Assembly: GCA_910586595.1 (NCBI GenBank)
Contig: CAJUJB010000049.1
Coordinates: 1 to 23,194 of the forward strand
Origin: an uncultured Muribaculaceae bacterium
GTDB taxonomy: Bacteria; Bacteroidota; Bacteroidia; Bacteroidales; Muribaculaceae
Reading direction: 5' to 3'
Length of the DNA: 23,194 bases
Shown here: piece by piece, positions 7,195-15,723 of the stretch
Position numbering within the stretch: position 1 is the stretch's first letter
How the letters are laid out: each line of letters opens with the position of its first letter
Position numbers and translations under genes: made by a program
The notes under the pieces: model-generated
Told to the model about the DNA's origin: nothing
Database searches by the model: none
The model's input: the letters and a program-made list of their open reading frames with translations, nothing else

Positions 7195-8468
7195 GCGAAG
7201 ATCGGACGGTCAGACATCAGCTTATTCACCTCCTTGGCAACCGCAGCAATGCGCTCGCGGTCTTCAGGAGCCGAGAGAACTGTATCGATCATTTCAGCAA
7301 TATTGCCCATCAGATCGGGAGTCAGGCCGCGGGTTGTAATGGCGGGTGTACCAAGACGGATACCCGAGGTCTGGAAGGGCGAACGGCTGTCGAAAGGCAC
7401 CATATTCTTGTTGGCTGTAATATCGGCCTCAACAAGAACACGCTCGGCAACCTTACCGGTAAGCTCGGGGAATTTAGTGCGCAGATCGACGAGTATACAG
7501 TGGTTGTCGGTACCACCGGAAACAATCTTGTATCCCATGTCGGCAAGCGCTTTGGCAAGGGCGGCGGCATTGTCGCGCACCTGAGTCTGGTAGGTGACAA
7601 ATTCAGGCTGGAGAGCTTCGTGGAATGCCACAGCTTTGGCAGCGATGACGTGCTCGAGCGGGCCTCCCTGTACGCCGGGGAAAACAGCCGAGTTGAGGAG
7701 CTCCGACATCATGCGCGGCTCACCCTTAGGATTGGTCTTACCCCAGGGATTAACGAAATCCTTACCCATCAGGATGATGCCACCACGCGGGCCACGGAGG
7801 GTCTTATGGGTGGTTGAAGTAACGATATGGGCGTATTTAACAGGATTCTCGAGTAGGCCGGCAGCGATAAGACCAGCAGGATGTGCCATGTCGACCATAT
7901 AAATGGCTCCGATTTCATCGGCAACTTTGCGCATGCGGGCATAATCCCATTCGCGAGAATAAGCGCTGGCACCACCGATGATGAGTTTCGGACGCTCGCG
8001 GCGGCAAGTTTCCTCGAATGCGTCATAATCCACGCGACCGGTCTCCTGATCGACATTATACTCCAAAGCCTGGAAAACGAGGCCAGAGAAGTTTACTGGG
8101 CTTCCGTGGCTAAGGTGACCGCCATGACTGAGATTCAAGCCGATGAATTTATCGCCAGGCTGGAGGCAGGCCATGAACACCGCCATGTTTGCCTGTGCGC
8201 CCGAGTGGGGTTGAACATTGGCATACTCGGCTCAGAAGAGTTGCTTGATACGCTCGATGGCGAGACTCTCCACCTGGTCAACAACCTGGCAACCTCCGTA
8301 ATAACGGCGTCCGGGGTAACCCTCGGCATATTTATTGGTCAGACACGAGCCCATGGCGCGCATCACCTCGTCGCTAACGTAGTTCTCGGAGGCAATAAGT
8401 TCGATGCCGTCTTTCTGACGCCGGTGTTCGGCAGCAATAAGGTCAAAAATCGCAGTGTCGGTTTGCAT
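7188..8468 (-). CDS. glyA: Serine hydroxymethyltransferase, interrupted by an in-frame UGA
   Basis: GlyA makes glycine and 5,10-methylene-tetrahydrofolate from serine, using PLP. The reading frame is open for 426 codons, the normal length, except for UGA at codon 79 (8234-8232). The N-terminal piece (8468-8235) ends ...VDQVESLAIERIKQLF and contains YAEGYPGRRYYGG. The remainder resumes as AEYANVQPHSGAQANMAVF, with the PLP lysine in STTHKTLRGPRGG (codon 222) and the conserved tail. In family members the UGA position is normally glycine (LFGAEYANVQPHSG), so one change, GGA to UGA, explains it. There is no frameshift and no other decay. It may be a genuine nonsense mutation, a sequencing or assembly error, or a read-through codon. 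If the stop is real, the pieces separate active-site residues and neither should work alone. Confidence 0.9.
8232..8234 (-). other. In-frame UGA within glyA
   Basis: The plus strand reads TCA at 8232-8234, giving UGA in the glyA frame between TTC (Phe) and GCC (Ala). A C in place of the A at 8234 would restore GGA, the conserved glycine. ispE, pyrB, pyrI and kdsB all end in UGA and RF2 is encoded at the window edge, so UGA is a normal stop here. Confidence 0.85.
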
Positions 8469-8498
8469 GATGATAATGGGTTTTATGTAATGGGTTAT

Positions 8499-9062
8499 TT
8501 ACTTTTTCTTTTTTACTGAAAATCCGAATGTTCCGAGCAGATTACCCTGGGTATAGTATCCGCCATGGTTATAACTCATCAGCCCGGCTTTTTCAAGCTC
8601 GAATTTTCCGGTTACAGGATCGAGATAAGCTTCGTCGGCAAGTACGTTCACGACGTCAGCTATAAACATATCGTGGCTGCCAAGCGGCATTATGGTCTTC
8701 ACCCGACATTCCAGTGCAAGAGGAGATTCAGCAATAGCCGGGCATCCGACGGCAACTCCGGGATAAGGGTGTAGACCCGTGGCCTCCCACTTATCAATAT
8801 CCCGACCTGACCTGACTCCACAAAAGTCGGTGGCACGGGCCATGTCTGCCGTAGTAAGATTGACGGTAAACTGCATCGTCTCCTTGATCAATCCATATGA
8901 ATGTCTCTCAGGCCTTACAGAAATATAAAGCATGGGAGGGTTGGTGCAGATGGTACCCGTCCAAGCGACTGTAAACAGATTCGAGCGCCCGGAGGTTCCA
9001 CAGCTTACCAGCACAGCCGGAAGCGGATAAACAAGTGTGCCTGGCTTCCAGCTTTGCTTCAT
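8499..9062 (-). CDS. Flavin reductase-like FMN-binding protein
   Basis: The product (187 aa) fits the flavin reductase-like, FMN-binding split-barrel domain (flavoredoxin type). Visible family features are the opening WKPGTLVYPLPAVLVSCG, the FMN-side stretch NLFTVAWTGTICTNPPML, SVRPERHSYGLI and FTVNLT, and a C-terminal MSYNHGGYY. Such proteins bind FMN and pass electrons; the partner is unknown. The start is ATG 9062, which overlaps the pyrI stop as ATGA. The frame is open 14 codons further upstream, but that would run into pyrI. The C-terminus is lysine-rich (KKKK). Translational coupling to pyrI suggests steady co-expression with pyrimidine synthesis, but no specific reaction can be assigned. 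glyA follows after 30 bases. Confidence 0.85.
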   Translation of the reverse strand: MKQSWKPGTLVYPLPAVLVSCGTSGRSNLFTVAWTGTICTNPPMLYISVRPERHSYGLIKETMQFTVNLTTADMARATDFCGVRSGRDIDKWEATGLHPYPGVAVGCPAIAESPLALECRVKTIMPLGSHDMFIADVVNVLADEAYLDPVTGKFELEKAGLMSYNHGGYYTQGNLLGTFGFSVKKKK

Positions 9063-9523
9063 TGGATAATTTCCGCTTCGGTTCCGCTGAACGTATGGTT
9101 GCAATAATGGCAGCGCAATGTCACGTTCTCCCGGTCAACCACATTGAACCGTGTAGCCATCGGCTCATGATTTGTGACGCACTTGGGATTACCGCAGCGC
9201 ACAATTCCAACCAGAACGTCGGGCAAAGCTACCGGACGTTTCTCCACCACTTCATAGTCGCGGATAACGTTTACCATGGCGGTCGGAGCGATAATGGCGA
9301 TGCGATTCAGAACATCTTCCGCGAACTCCACGTCGGCGACCTTGATTATGCCTTTGCGCCCGAAACGACGGCTGGCAAGGTTATTACCTATAGTCACCGA
9401 CTTGTCAAGGCTTTCGATACCGAGTATCCTCACAGCGCGGAAAAGAGCGTCGGAAGGGATATGATCAATTACAGTGCCGTTACGCAGAGCGGCTACGGCA
9501 AGTTCTTTTTTATCTGCTGTCAT
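9059..9523 (-). CDS. pyrI: Aspartate carbamoyltransferase regulatory chain
   Basis: PyrI binds nucleotides and gives ATCase its allosteric control by CTP and ATP. The product (154 aa) is of normal length. The N-terminal allosteric domain contains NGTVIDHIP and GNNLASRRFGRKGIIKV. The C-terminal zinc domain has four cysteines (110, 115, 138, 141) in CGNPKC and CHYC, needed for contact with PyrB. Both ends overlap neighbours as ATGA: its ATG with the pyrB stop, and its TGA with the flavin reductase ATG. The enzyme is thus likely the dodecameric PyrB-PyrI form. Confidence 0.96.
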   Translation of the reverse strand: MTADKKELAVAALRNGTVIDHIPSDALFRAVRILGIESLDKSVTIGNNLASRRFGRKGIIKVADVEFAEDVLNRIAIIAPTAMVNVIRDYEVVEKRPVALPDVLVGIVRCGNPKCVTNHEPMATRFNVVDRENVTLRCHYCNHTFSGTEAEIIQ

Positions 9524-10443
9524 GATTTCAGTGGGTCTATGCCGAGTGCGCGGGTTAATATTGCCTGACGGGCAAACACGCCGTTGCGTGCCTGCTCAAA
9601 GTAATATGCTTTGGGGTTATCGTCGACATCGCGGTCAATCTCATTCACACGTGGAAGTGGATGGAGAATCTTCACATTAGGCTTCGATGTGGCGAGCATG
9701 GCGTTGCGGAGTGTGTAGAGGTTCTTCACACGCTCATACTCCATAATGTCGGAGAAACGCTCACGCTGCACGCGTGTCATATATATTATATCGCTGCTGT
9801 CGATCACCTCCTGGGAGAAGTCGGTATACTCATGGAACTCGATTCCTTCCCGACGGCAAATCTTGATATACTCTTCAGGCATCCTTAGCTCGGGGCATGA
9901 TACGAAGTTGAACACAGGCTTGAAGTGGCGCAGAGCCATCAGGAGCGAGTGCACGGTGCGGCCATACTTCAGGTCGCCCACCATAGTGATGGTAAGACCT
10001 TCGAGTGTTCCCTGCGTCTTAAGAATGGAATAGAGGTCGAGCAGGGTCTGCGAAGGGTGCTGGTTGGCACCGTCGCCGGCATTGACAATAGGCACATCGG
10101 TGACCTCGGTGGCATACTGGGCAGCCCCTTCAAGGAAATGGCGCATCACTATTATGTCGGCGTAGTTCGACACCATTTTAATAGTGTCTTTAAGAGTCTC
10201 ACCCTTCGATGTACTCGAAGTAGACGCGTCGGAAAAACCAATCACTCTGCCACCCAGGCGGTTGACAGCGGTTTCGAAACTCAGACGTGTACGGGTTGAT
10301 GGTTCAAAAAAAAGCGTCGCAACAACACGACCGTCAAGAATCTTGCTGTTGGGATGCTCTTCAAAATAACGGGCACGCTCGAGAAGGTCGAGCATCTCCT
10401 GCTTGTTGATGTCGTCGATGGCGACAAAGCTGCTACTTTTCAT
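9520..10443 (-). CDS. pyrB: Aspartate carbamoyltransferase catalytic chain
   Basis: PyrB joins carbamoyl phosphate and aspartate, the committed step of pyrimidine synthesis. With start ATG 10443 the product is 307 aa, close to the usual 305-311. The carbamoyl phosphate motif STRTR is at 49-53 (FFEPSTRTRLSFE). TSSTSKGET, GDGANQHPSQTLLD, GDLKYGRTVHS and HPLPRVNEID follow in family order. The frame extends 33 codons upstream, but that part crosses the promoter and does not resemble the family. It is the first gene of the minus-strand operon through recG, and its stop overlaps pyrI as ATGA. Confidence 0.96.
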   Translation of the reverse strand: MKSSSFVAIDDINKQEMLDLLERARYFEEHPNSKILDGRVVATLFFEPSTRTRLSFETAVNRLGGRVIGFSDASTSSTSKGETLKDTIKMVSNYADIIVMRHFLEGAAQYATEVTDVPIVNAGDGANQHPSQTLLDLYSILKTQGTLEGLTITMVGDLKYGRTVHSLLMALRHFKPVFNFVSCPELRMPEEYIKICRREGIEFHEYTDFSQEVIDSSDIIYMTRVQRERFSDIMEYERVKNLYTLRNAMLATSKPNVKILHPLPRVNEIDRDVDDNPKAYYFEQARNGVFARQAILTRALGIDPLKS

Positions 10444-10464
10444 AGAGTCTGTAGAGATTATTTG

Positions 10465-10497
10465 CAAAATTACTAAATCTTCGTTGAATGGCCTAAA
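10465..10497 (-). promoter_or_regulatory. Promoter of the pyrB operon
   Basis: The minus strand shows TAATTTTG at 10472-10465, a perfect -7 box, with TTTA (10497-10494) 21 bases upstream as a one-mismatch -33 element. The pyrB ATG is 21 bases below the box, so the leader is short and leaves no room for a pyrimidine attenuator. Confidence 0.6.
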
Positions 10498-10562
10498 GCG
10501 GTGTGAAAAATCATGCAAAAAATTTTTCTTACCGGGCGTCAAGTGGAAAAGTCAGCAAAATA

Positions 10563-10594
10563 TTCGGCCACGTATGCAAAAATTCTTAAATTTG
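10563..10594 (+). promoter_or_regulatory. Promoter of fabG
   Basis: TAAATTTG at 10587-10594 is a perfect -7 box. TTCG at 10563-10566, with 20 bases between, may be the -33 element (one mismatch). The ATG at 10625 lies 30 bases below the box. Confidence 0.6.
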
Positions 10595-10624
10595 CAGTCT
10601 GATTCAACCAATCATCATAGCATT

Positions 10625-11371
10625 ATGAAATTACTCGAAGGAAAAACCGCCCTCATCACCGGTGCGGCACGCGGTATTGGCAAAGCACTTGCCATCCGTT
10701 TCGCACAGGAAGGCGCCAACATTGCATTCACTGACCTCGTAATTGACGAAAATGGTCAGGCAACCCAGGCCGAGATTGAAGCCCTCGGTGTAAAAGCCAA
10801 AGGATATGCCTCAAATGCGGCAGACTTCAACCAGACCAAAGAAGTAGTTGCTGAAGTACTCAAAGACTTCGGTTCGATTGATATCCTCGTAAACAACGCC
10901 GGCATCACCAAAGACGGTCTGATGATGCGTATGACCGAAGCTCAGTGGGATGCAGTTATCAATGTAAACCTCAAAAGCGCATTCAACTTCATCAACGCAG
11001 TTCTCCCCATCATGATGCGTCAGCGCTCGGGCTCGATCATCAACATGGCTTCTGTAGTTGGTGTACATGGCAATGCAGGTCAGGCAAACTACGCAGCCTC
11101 AAAAGCTGGTCTGATCGCCCTTGCCAAGAGTATCGCTCAGGAAGTAGGTTCACGCGGCATCCGCGCCAACGCCATCGCCCCCGGCTTTATCGAGACCGCA
11201 ATGACTGCCCAGCTTCCCGACGCAGTACGCGAAGAATGGAAAAAGAAAATTCCCCTTCGCCGTGGCGGCCAGGTTGAGGATATTGCCAACGTGGCTACAT
11301 TCCTCGCTTCCGACATGTCGAGCTACGTGACCGGCCAGGTCATCCAGGTCGACGGCGGTATGAACATGTAA
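10625..11371 (+). CDS. fabG: 3-oxoacyl-[acyl-carrier-protein] reductase
   Basis: FabG reduces 3-oxoacyl-ACP with NADPH in fatty acid elongation. The product (248 aa) is a classical short-chain dehydrogenase: cofactor motif TGAARGIG (12-19), NNAG followed by ITKDGLMMRM (typical of FabG), and the catalytic Ser143, Tyr156 and Lys160 (YAASK). It ends with the family's VDGGMNM. The start ATG 10625 gives the normal length; the longer frame running back to 10403 overlaps pyrB and is not part of the protein. Other reductases of this family can look similar, but the MRM segment and tail favour FabG. It is a single-gene unit ending at a bidirectional hairpin. Confidence 0.92.
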   Translation: MKLLEGKTALITGAARGIGKALAIRFAQEGANIAFTDLVIDENGQATQAEIEALGVKAKGYASNAADFNQTKEVVAEVLKDFGSIDILVNNAGITKDGLMMRMTEAQWDAVINVNLKSAFNFINAVLPIMMRQRSGSIINMASVVGVHGNAGQANYAASKAGLIALAKSIAQEVGSRGIRANAIAPGFIETAMTAQLPDAVREEWKKKIPLRRGGQVEDIANVATFLASDMSSYVTGQVIQVDGGMNM

Positions 11372-11385
11372 TAAGTCTATTCCGC

Positions 11386-11438
11386 ATATATGAAAAAATC
11401 AGCCGGTGCAGATGTGCATCGGCTGATTTTTCATATAT
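11386..11438. terminator. Bidirectional terminator between fabG and the RND pump gene
   Basis: Arms ATATATGAAAAAATCAGCC and GGCTGATTTTTCATATAT pair, with the stem continuing through GTGCA/TGCAT to a GATG loop. One A is bulged and there is one G-T pair. The A-run and T-run on the two sides give a U-tract for each strand, so it can stop both convergent transcripts. Confidence 0.85.
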
Positions 11439-11448
11439 AAGGCTCTGG

Positions 11449-14400
11449 TTATTTGAAGACCTTCGAAAGATACTTCTCCTGGAATTTCTGGAGCAATTCC
11501 CAGAAACTTGGCACGAACAAGGTGCCGAGAACAGCATTTATAGCCATACCGAAGACTACGGCAGTGCCAAGAGAGATTCGGCTGGCCGCACCGGCACCGG
11601 TGGCGAAAATCATAGGCATAACGCCAAATACGAATGCAAGCGCCGTCATGAGGATAGGTCGCAGACGGACGTTACCAGCGTCTTCAGCCGCCTGGCGTAT
11701 AGGCTGCCCGGCCTTGCGGTAATCCATAGCGTATTCAACAATAAGTATGGCATTCTTGGCCGCCATACCAAGCAGAAGTATAATACCTATCTGAGTATAG
11801 ATGCTTATACTTTGGCTGAGGAAGACACATCCGATGATGGTGCCGAGTATTGCCGTCGGAGTCGTGATTACAACCGCTACAGGATCGGTCCAGGATTCAT
11901 ATTGTGCCGCCAGCACAAGTATGGTGATGATCACCGCAAACATAAGAGCCATGGTTATGCTCGTTCCGGATTGGGTCTCCTGCAGAGCCTCGCCAGTCCA
12001 TGCATACGAGAACGACGGGCCTACAGTCTTCTCCATAATCTCTTCCATGGCCTTGATGCCAGCAGAAGAGCTTACATTCGCAGCAAGAGTACCGGTAACC
12101 GAGGCAGTGGAATACATATTATACCTGCTTACCGATGGTTCGCCCATCACCTCTTCCAGCGTAGCGAAAGCTCCGAAGGGAACCATTTCCCCGTCACTGT
12201 TGCGGACACTGAGCCCCAGTACGTCTTCGGCATGGGCACGGGAAGCTGCATCGCCGCTGACGAGGACTTCATACGTGCGCCCGAACTTCACGAAGTCGTT
12301 GACATAATTACTACCCATAAAGGCCGAGAGAGATGAGTAGATACTCTCCATTGTGAGGCCATGCATTTTCGCACGGTCGCGGTTAATCTTTATTGCATAC
12401 TGGGGCACCTCGCCTTGATACAGCGAAGTAATCTCCTTAAGCTCCGGGTAATCAGCAGCCGCACGTTGAATTTCCTCGACTGTCTGGGCAATTTCCTTCG
12501 CGCCCAAATTATTAATGTCAAGGATCTGCATCTGAAGACCTGAAGAGACTCCAAGACCAGGAATAGAAGGAGGATTGACAGAGAAAACCTCGGCCTCCTC
12601 CACAGACGCGCTTATCTCATCGACTTTGGCTATGACAGCAGCCGCTGAATTGTCTTTGCCCTTGCGTTCTTTCCATGGCTTCAGCACCACGAACATTGAC
12701 GCAAGATTGCTGCCGGCACCACCGCCCAGGAACGACTGGCCTGTAACTGCAATAACATCTTTTACCTGCGGAAGCTTCAGAATGTCTCCCTCTACCCTGC
12801 GGGCAATGCTGTCGGTTCGCTCAAGCGACGCACCGGTGGGCAGCTGAATAGATGTCATGAAGTAGCCCATGTCTTCCTGAGGCACATAGCTGGTCGGCCA
12901 TTTCATGAATCCCCAGAAAGCCGCGCCACAGATCACCGCGAATATAATCAGGGCGAGCACAGGCTTAGCGAGCAGCCTTCCTACCGTACTATTATAGGCT
13001 TGTCTAACTTTTTCAAATCCGGTATCAAACCATCGGTAAAGGAAAAATTTAGGTTTGCCGGTATCCGGCTTAAGGAACAATGCGCACATGGCTGGAGTGA
13101 ATGTCAGTGCGTTAAATCCTGAGAAAGCCGTCGACACCGCAATTGTAAGCGCGAATTGCTTGTAGAGCTGACCTGTGATGCCCGATATAAATGCTGTAGG
13201 TATAAAAACTGAAAGGAGAACGAGAACCTCGCCCACAACGGGCCCCTGAAGCTCATCCATGGCCTGCTCGGCTGCCTGCCGCGGCGTGACGCCGCCTTTA
13301 TCCAGTATTCGCGAGCAGTCCTCCACCACCACTATCGCATCATCGACCACAATGGCAATAGCCAGCACAAGGCCGAACAATGTAAGCGTATTTAGCGTAA
13401 AGCCCATTATCTTCATTACCGCGAAGGTTGCGATTAAGGATACAGGAATGGTGATCATCGGAATGACAACCGCACGCCAGTTCTGAAGGAAGAGCAATAT
13501 GACAAGCATCACAATCAGAGTCGTCTCTACAAATGTCACGAGCACCTCGTCAATCGAAGCCGACACAAAGTCGGTTGTATCAAGAATGATGTGGTAATCC
13601 ACGCCCTCGGGGAAGTATTGCTTGAGTTCTGCAAGACGGTCTTTCACCTCAGAGGCGACTTTCATGGCGTTTGCGCCCGGCAGCTGATAGATGCCGATAA
13701 GGCCTGCGTTCTGCCCCGACACATTCGACAGCATGGAGTATGTCTGGCTTCCGAGTTCAACCCTACCGATGTCTTTCAAGCGTAATAAACCACCGTCGTT
13801 ACCGGTTCGTACGATTATATTTGCAAATTCATCCGCATCAGTGAGTCGGCCCTGCGAAGTGAGCGTAAACTCAAATTGTGGCGAATCTGCCGTAGGCGGT
13901 GCGCCTACCGAGCCGGCAGAAACTTCCATATTCTGACTTTCGATAGCCTCCATCACATCAGACGGAGTGATGCCACGCACGCGCATTTTCTCCGGATCGA
14001 GCCATACACGCATGCTGTATTCACCTGAGCCGAACGCGCTCACACCACCTACACCATCGAGGCGGGAAAGCTCATCGACTATACTGAGCTGGGCATAATT
14101 TGTAAGGTATAGACCGTCATAGCGGGCCGGATCATCACTTTCGAGGGCGACGAAGAGAATGATGTCAGACGAGCGCGACTGCACAGAAACGCCCTGTTGC
14201 TTCACACTGGCGGGAAGTACCGGCTCGGCTTCCGACACACGATTCTGAACTTTTACGGTTGCCATATCGAGGTCGGTGCCGTTCTCGAAGGTAATCTCGA
14301 GCGAGTATGACCCATCGGAGCCGGAGGTCGAGCTCATATACATCATACCGTCAACACCGTTGACCTGTTCCTCAATCGGAACTCCGACAGTCTCCGCCAC

Positions 14401-14571
14401 CGTCTGTGCGTCAGCACCCGGGTAGGATGCCGATACAAATACCGTAGGCGGAGTAATATCCGGATACTGTGCCACTGGCAACGTGCGCACCGTGAGCACA
14501 CCCGCCAGAATCATGAGTATGGCGAGTACAGTGGCGAATATAGGACGCTGGATAAAGAATTTGCTGAACAT
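11449..14571 (-). CDS. RND efflux pump, inner-membrane transporter (HAE1/AcrB type)
   Basis: This proton-driven trimeric pump exports drugs or other amphiphiles from the periplasm and inner membrane through an outer membrane channel. The product (1040 aa) matches AcrB/MexB in length and layout: MFSKFFIQRPIFATVLAI at the first membrane helix, a porter domain, membrane block 2-6 with the proton-relay aspartates 410-411 (VVDDAIVVVED), a second porter domain, and the relay lysine 939 (GMAAKNAILIVEYA). These equal AcrB Asp407/Asp408/Lys940. All key relay residues are present, so it should be functional. Substrates cannot be read from sequence. It is the last gene of a three-gene operon, 27 bases after the adaptor gene. 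Confidence 0.95.
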   Translation of the reverse strand: MFSKFFIQRPIFATVLAILMILAGVLTVRTLPVAQYPDITPPTVFVSASYPGADAQTVAETVGVPIEEQVNGVDGMMYMSSTSGSDGSYSLEITFENGTDLDMATVKVQNRVSEAEPVLPASVKQQGVSVQSRSSDIILFVALESDDPARYDGLYLTNYAQLSIVDELSRLDGVGGVSAFGSGEYSMRVWLDPEKMRVRGITPSDVMEAIESQNMEVSAGSVGAPPTADSPQFEFTLTSQGRLTDADEFANIIVRTGNDGGLLRLKDIGRVELGSQTYSMLSNVSGQNAGLIGIYQLPGANAMKVASEVKDRLAELKQYFPEGVDYHIILDTTDFVSASIDEVLVTFVETTLIVMLVILLFLQNWRAVVIPMITIPVSLIATFAVMKIMGFTLNTLTLFGLVLAIAIVVDDAIVVVEDCSRILDKGGVTPRQAAEQAMDELQGPVVGEVLVLLSVFIPTAFISGITGQLYKQFALTIAVSTAFSGFNALTFTPAMCALFLKPDTGKPKFFLYRWFDTGFEKVRQAYNSTVGRLLAKPVLALIIFAVICGAAFWGFMKWPTSYVPQEDMGYFMTSIQLPTGASLERTDSIARRVEGDILKLPQVKDVIAVTGQSFLGGGAGSNLASMFVVLKPWKERKGKDNSAAAVIAKVDEISASVEEAEVFSVNPPSIPGLGVSSGLQMQILDINNLGAKEIAQTVEEIQRAAADYPELKEITSLYQGEVPQYAIKINRDRAKMHGLTMESIYSSLSAFMGSNYVNDFVKFGRTYEVLVSGDAASRAHAEDVLGLSVRNSDGEMVPFGAFATLEEVMGEPSVSRYNMYSTASVTGTLAANVSSSAGIKAMEEIMEKTVGPSFSYAWTGEALQETQSGTSITMALMFAVIITILVLAAQYESWTDPVAVVITTPTAILGTIIGCVFLSQSISIYTQIGIILLLGMAAKNAILIVEYAMDYRKAGQPIRQAAEDAGNVRLRPILMTALAFVFGVMPMIFATGAGAASRISLGTAVVFGMAINAVLGTLFVPSFWELLQKFQEKYLSKVFK

Positions 14572-14598
14572 AAGACATAATGTGGTTATAATTCACAA

Positions 14599-15717
14599 TC
14601 ATTTGGTCATCACTGGATCAACCACCATACCATCGCGAACTTTCAGAAGGGCCTTGGTGACATAGCGGTCTTTGAGGCTGATGCCTTCCGAGACGATACG
14701 CATGGTGTCATTGGCAAGTTCTCCGATGGTGATGGGGGTATACACCACCTTATCGGAATCGTTCACGAGATACACATATTTTCCGAGCTGATCGGTTGCA
14801 ATAGAGGCGTCCTTGATAAGTATGGCATGGCTATCGAATGCCACCGGAAGATTCAGAGTGATATACATGCCGCTCTGAAGCTCATGATAGGGATTCTGGA
14901 CGAGTGCCTGCACTAAAATCGTACCCGTCGAAGTGTCGATGCTCGGCGAGAGGTAATTTAGCGAGGCGGTATAGTCATGCTTAAGCGGCTCAGAGAAAGA
15001 GATGGGAATATTATTATAGTCAATCAGACCGGCCTCTATATTAGCCCTCAGCTGCCCGAGTGCCTCAGCATCTTCAATAGAGATGCTGGCCACCATCTGG
15101 CTGTCATCGTATATTGAAGCCAAGCCGACAGGAGAAGCCGCACCACCCACGTATGCTCCGACATCATATGTGCCGGTTGTGACATGGCCGTCGAAAGGAG
15201 CCCTTACAGTGCAGTACGACAATTGGGTGTTGGCTGTCTGTAAAGCTGCCTCAGCCGTCTTGACAGCCGCCTCACTCTCGGCAAGATTACTCTTTGCCTG
15301 GGCAACTTCCATTTCGCTGACAGCATCCCCCTTCAAAGCTTCGACCATGGCAGCATATCTGGCCGACGCATATTTAAGATCTGCCTGAGCTGTGGCCAAA
15401 GTAGCCTGAGCCTGCTGCACGGCATCGCGGTAATTACGGTCTTCAATTCTGAATAACACCGTACCGGCTTTTACATAATCGCCCGAAGTATAGTCCTTCC
15501 CGACGAGGTATCCGTCAACGCGGGCCATCAGGTCAACCTCTCTGTTAGCCCTCAAGGTGCCGGGATATGTCTTGTGAATCAATACAGAGTCTTCAACCGG
15601 CGCGGCAACTTCTATCTTGACCGGAGAGGATGCCGATTCCGTTTCATGTTTGCCACAGGCGGCTGTAAGCACGCTCAAAGTTGCGGCGGCAAGTATGGGA
15701 TAAGTTAAATTTTTCAT
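14599..15717 (-). CDS. RND efflux periplasmic adaptor lipoprotein (AcrA/MexA type)
   Basis: The adaptor bridges the inner-membrane pump and the outer-membrane channel. The product (372 aa) has a lipoprotein signal peptide with lipobox LTAAC and Cys21 as the lipid anchor. It is followed by a lipoyl half-motif (VDLMARVDGYLVGKDYTSGDYV), a long Ala/Gln-rich alpha hairpin (about 95-165), the second lipoyl half (YCTVRAPFDGHVTT), and the beta-barrel and membrane-proximal domains. The start is ATG 15717, six bases after the channel gene's stop; an in-frame TTG at 15723 would add two residues but is less likely. Confidence 0.93.
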   Translation of the reverse strand: MKNLTYPILAAATLSVLTAACGKHETESASSPVKIEVAAPVEDSVLIHKTYPGTLRANREVDLMARVDGYLVGKDYTSGDYVKAGTVLFRIEDRNYRDAVQQAQATLATAQADLKYASARYAAMVEALKGDAVSEMEVAQAKSNLAESEAAVKTAEAALQTANTQLSYCTVRAPFDGHVTTGTYDVGAYVGGAASPVGLASIYDDSQMVASISIEDAEALGQLRANIEAGLIDYNNIPISFSEPLKHDYTASLNYLSPSIDTSTGTILVQALVQNPYHELQSGMYITLNLPVAFDSHAILIKDASIATDQLGKYVYLVNDSDKVVYTPITIGELANDTMRIVSEGISLKDRYVTKALLKVRDGMVVDPVMTK

Positions 15718-15723
15718 AATCAA

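Noticed and set aside
7188..8468. Genome-wide reassignment of UGA (to Gly or Trp) or a selenocysteine to explain the glyA stop
   Set aside because: ispE, pyrB, pyrI and kdsB end in UGA and prfB uses UGA as its sensor, so UGA is a stop. Selenocysteine is not expected at this glycine position and I see no clear hairpin after it.
10444..10542. N-terminal extension of PyrB
   Set aside because: It would include the pyrB -7 box, and the sequence is unlike ATCase; ATG 10443 gives the normal length.
10403..10624. N-terminal extension of FabG from an upstream in-frame ATG
   Set aside because: It overlaps pyrB antisense and crosses the fabG promoter; the family start fits ATG 10625.
15718..15723. TTG start for the RND adaptor
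   Set aside because: An ATG two codons later gives a normal lipoprotein signal and sits 6 bases after the upstream stop.
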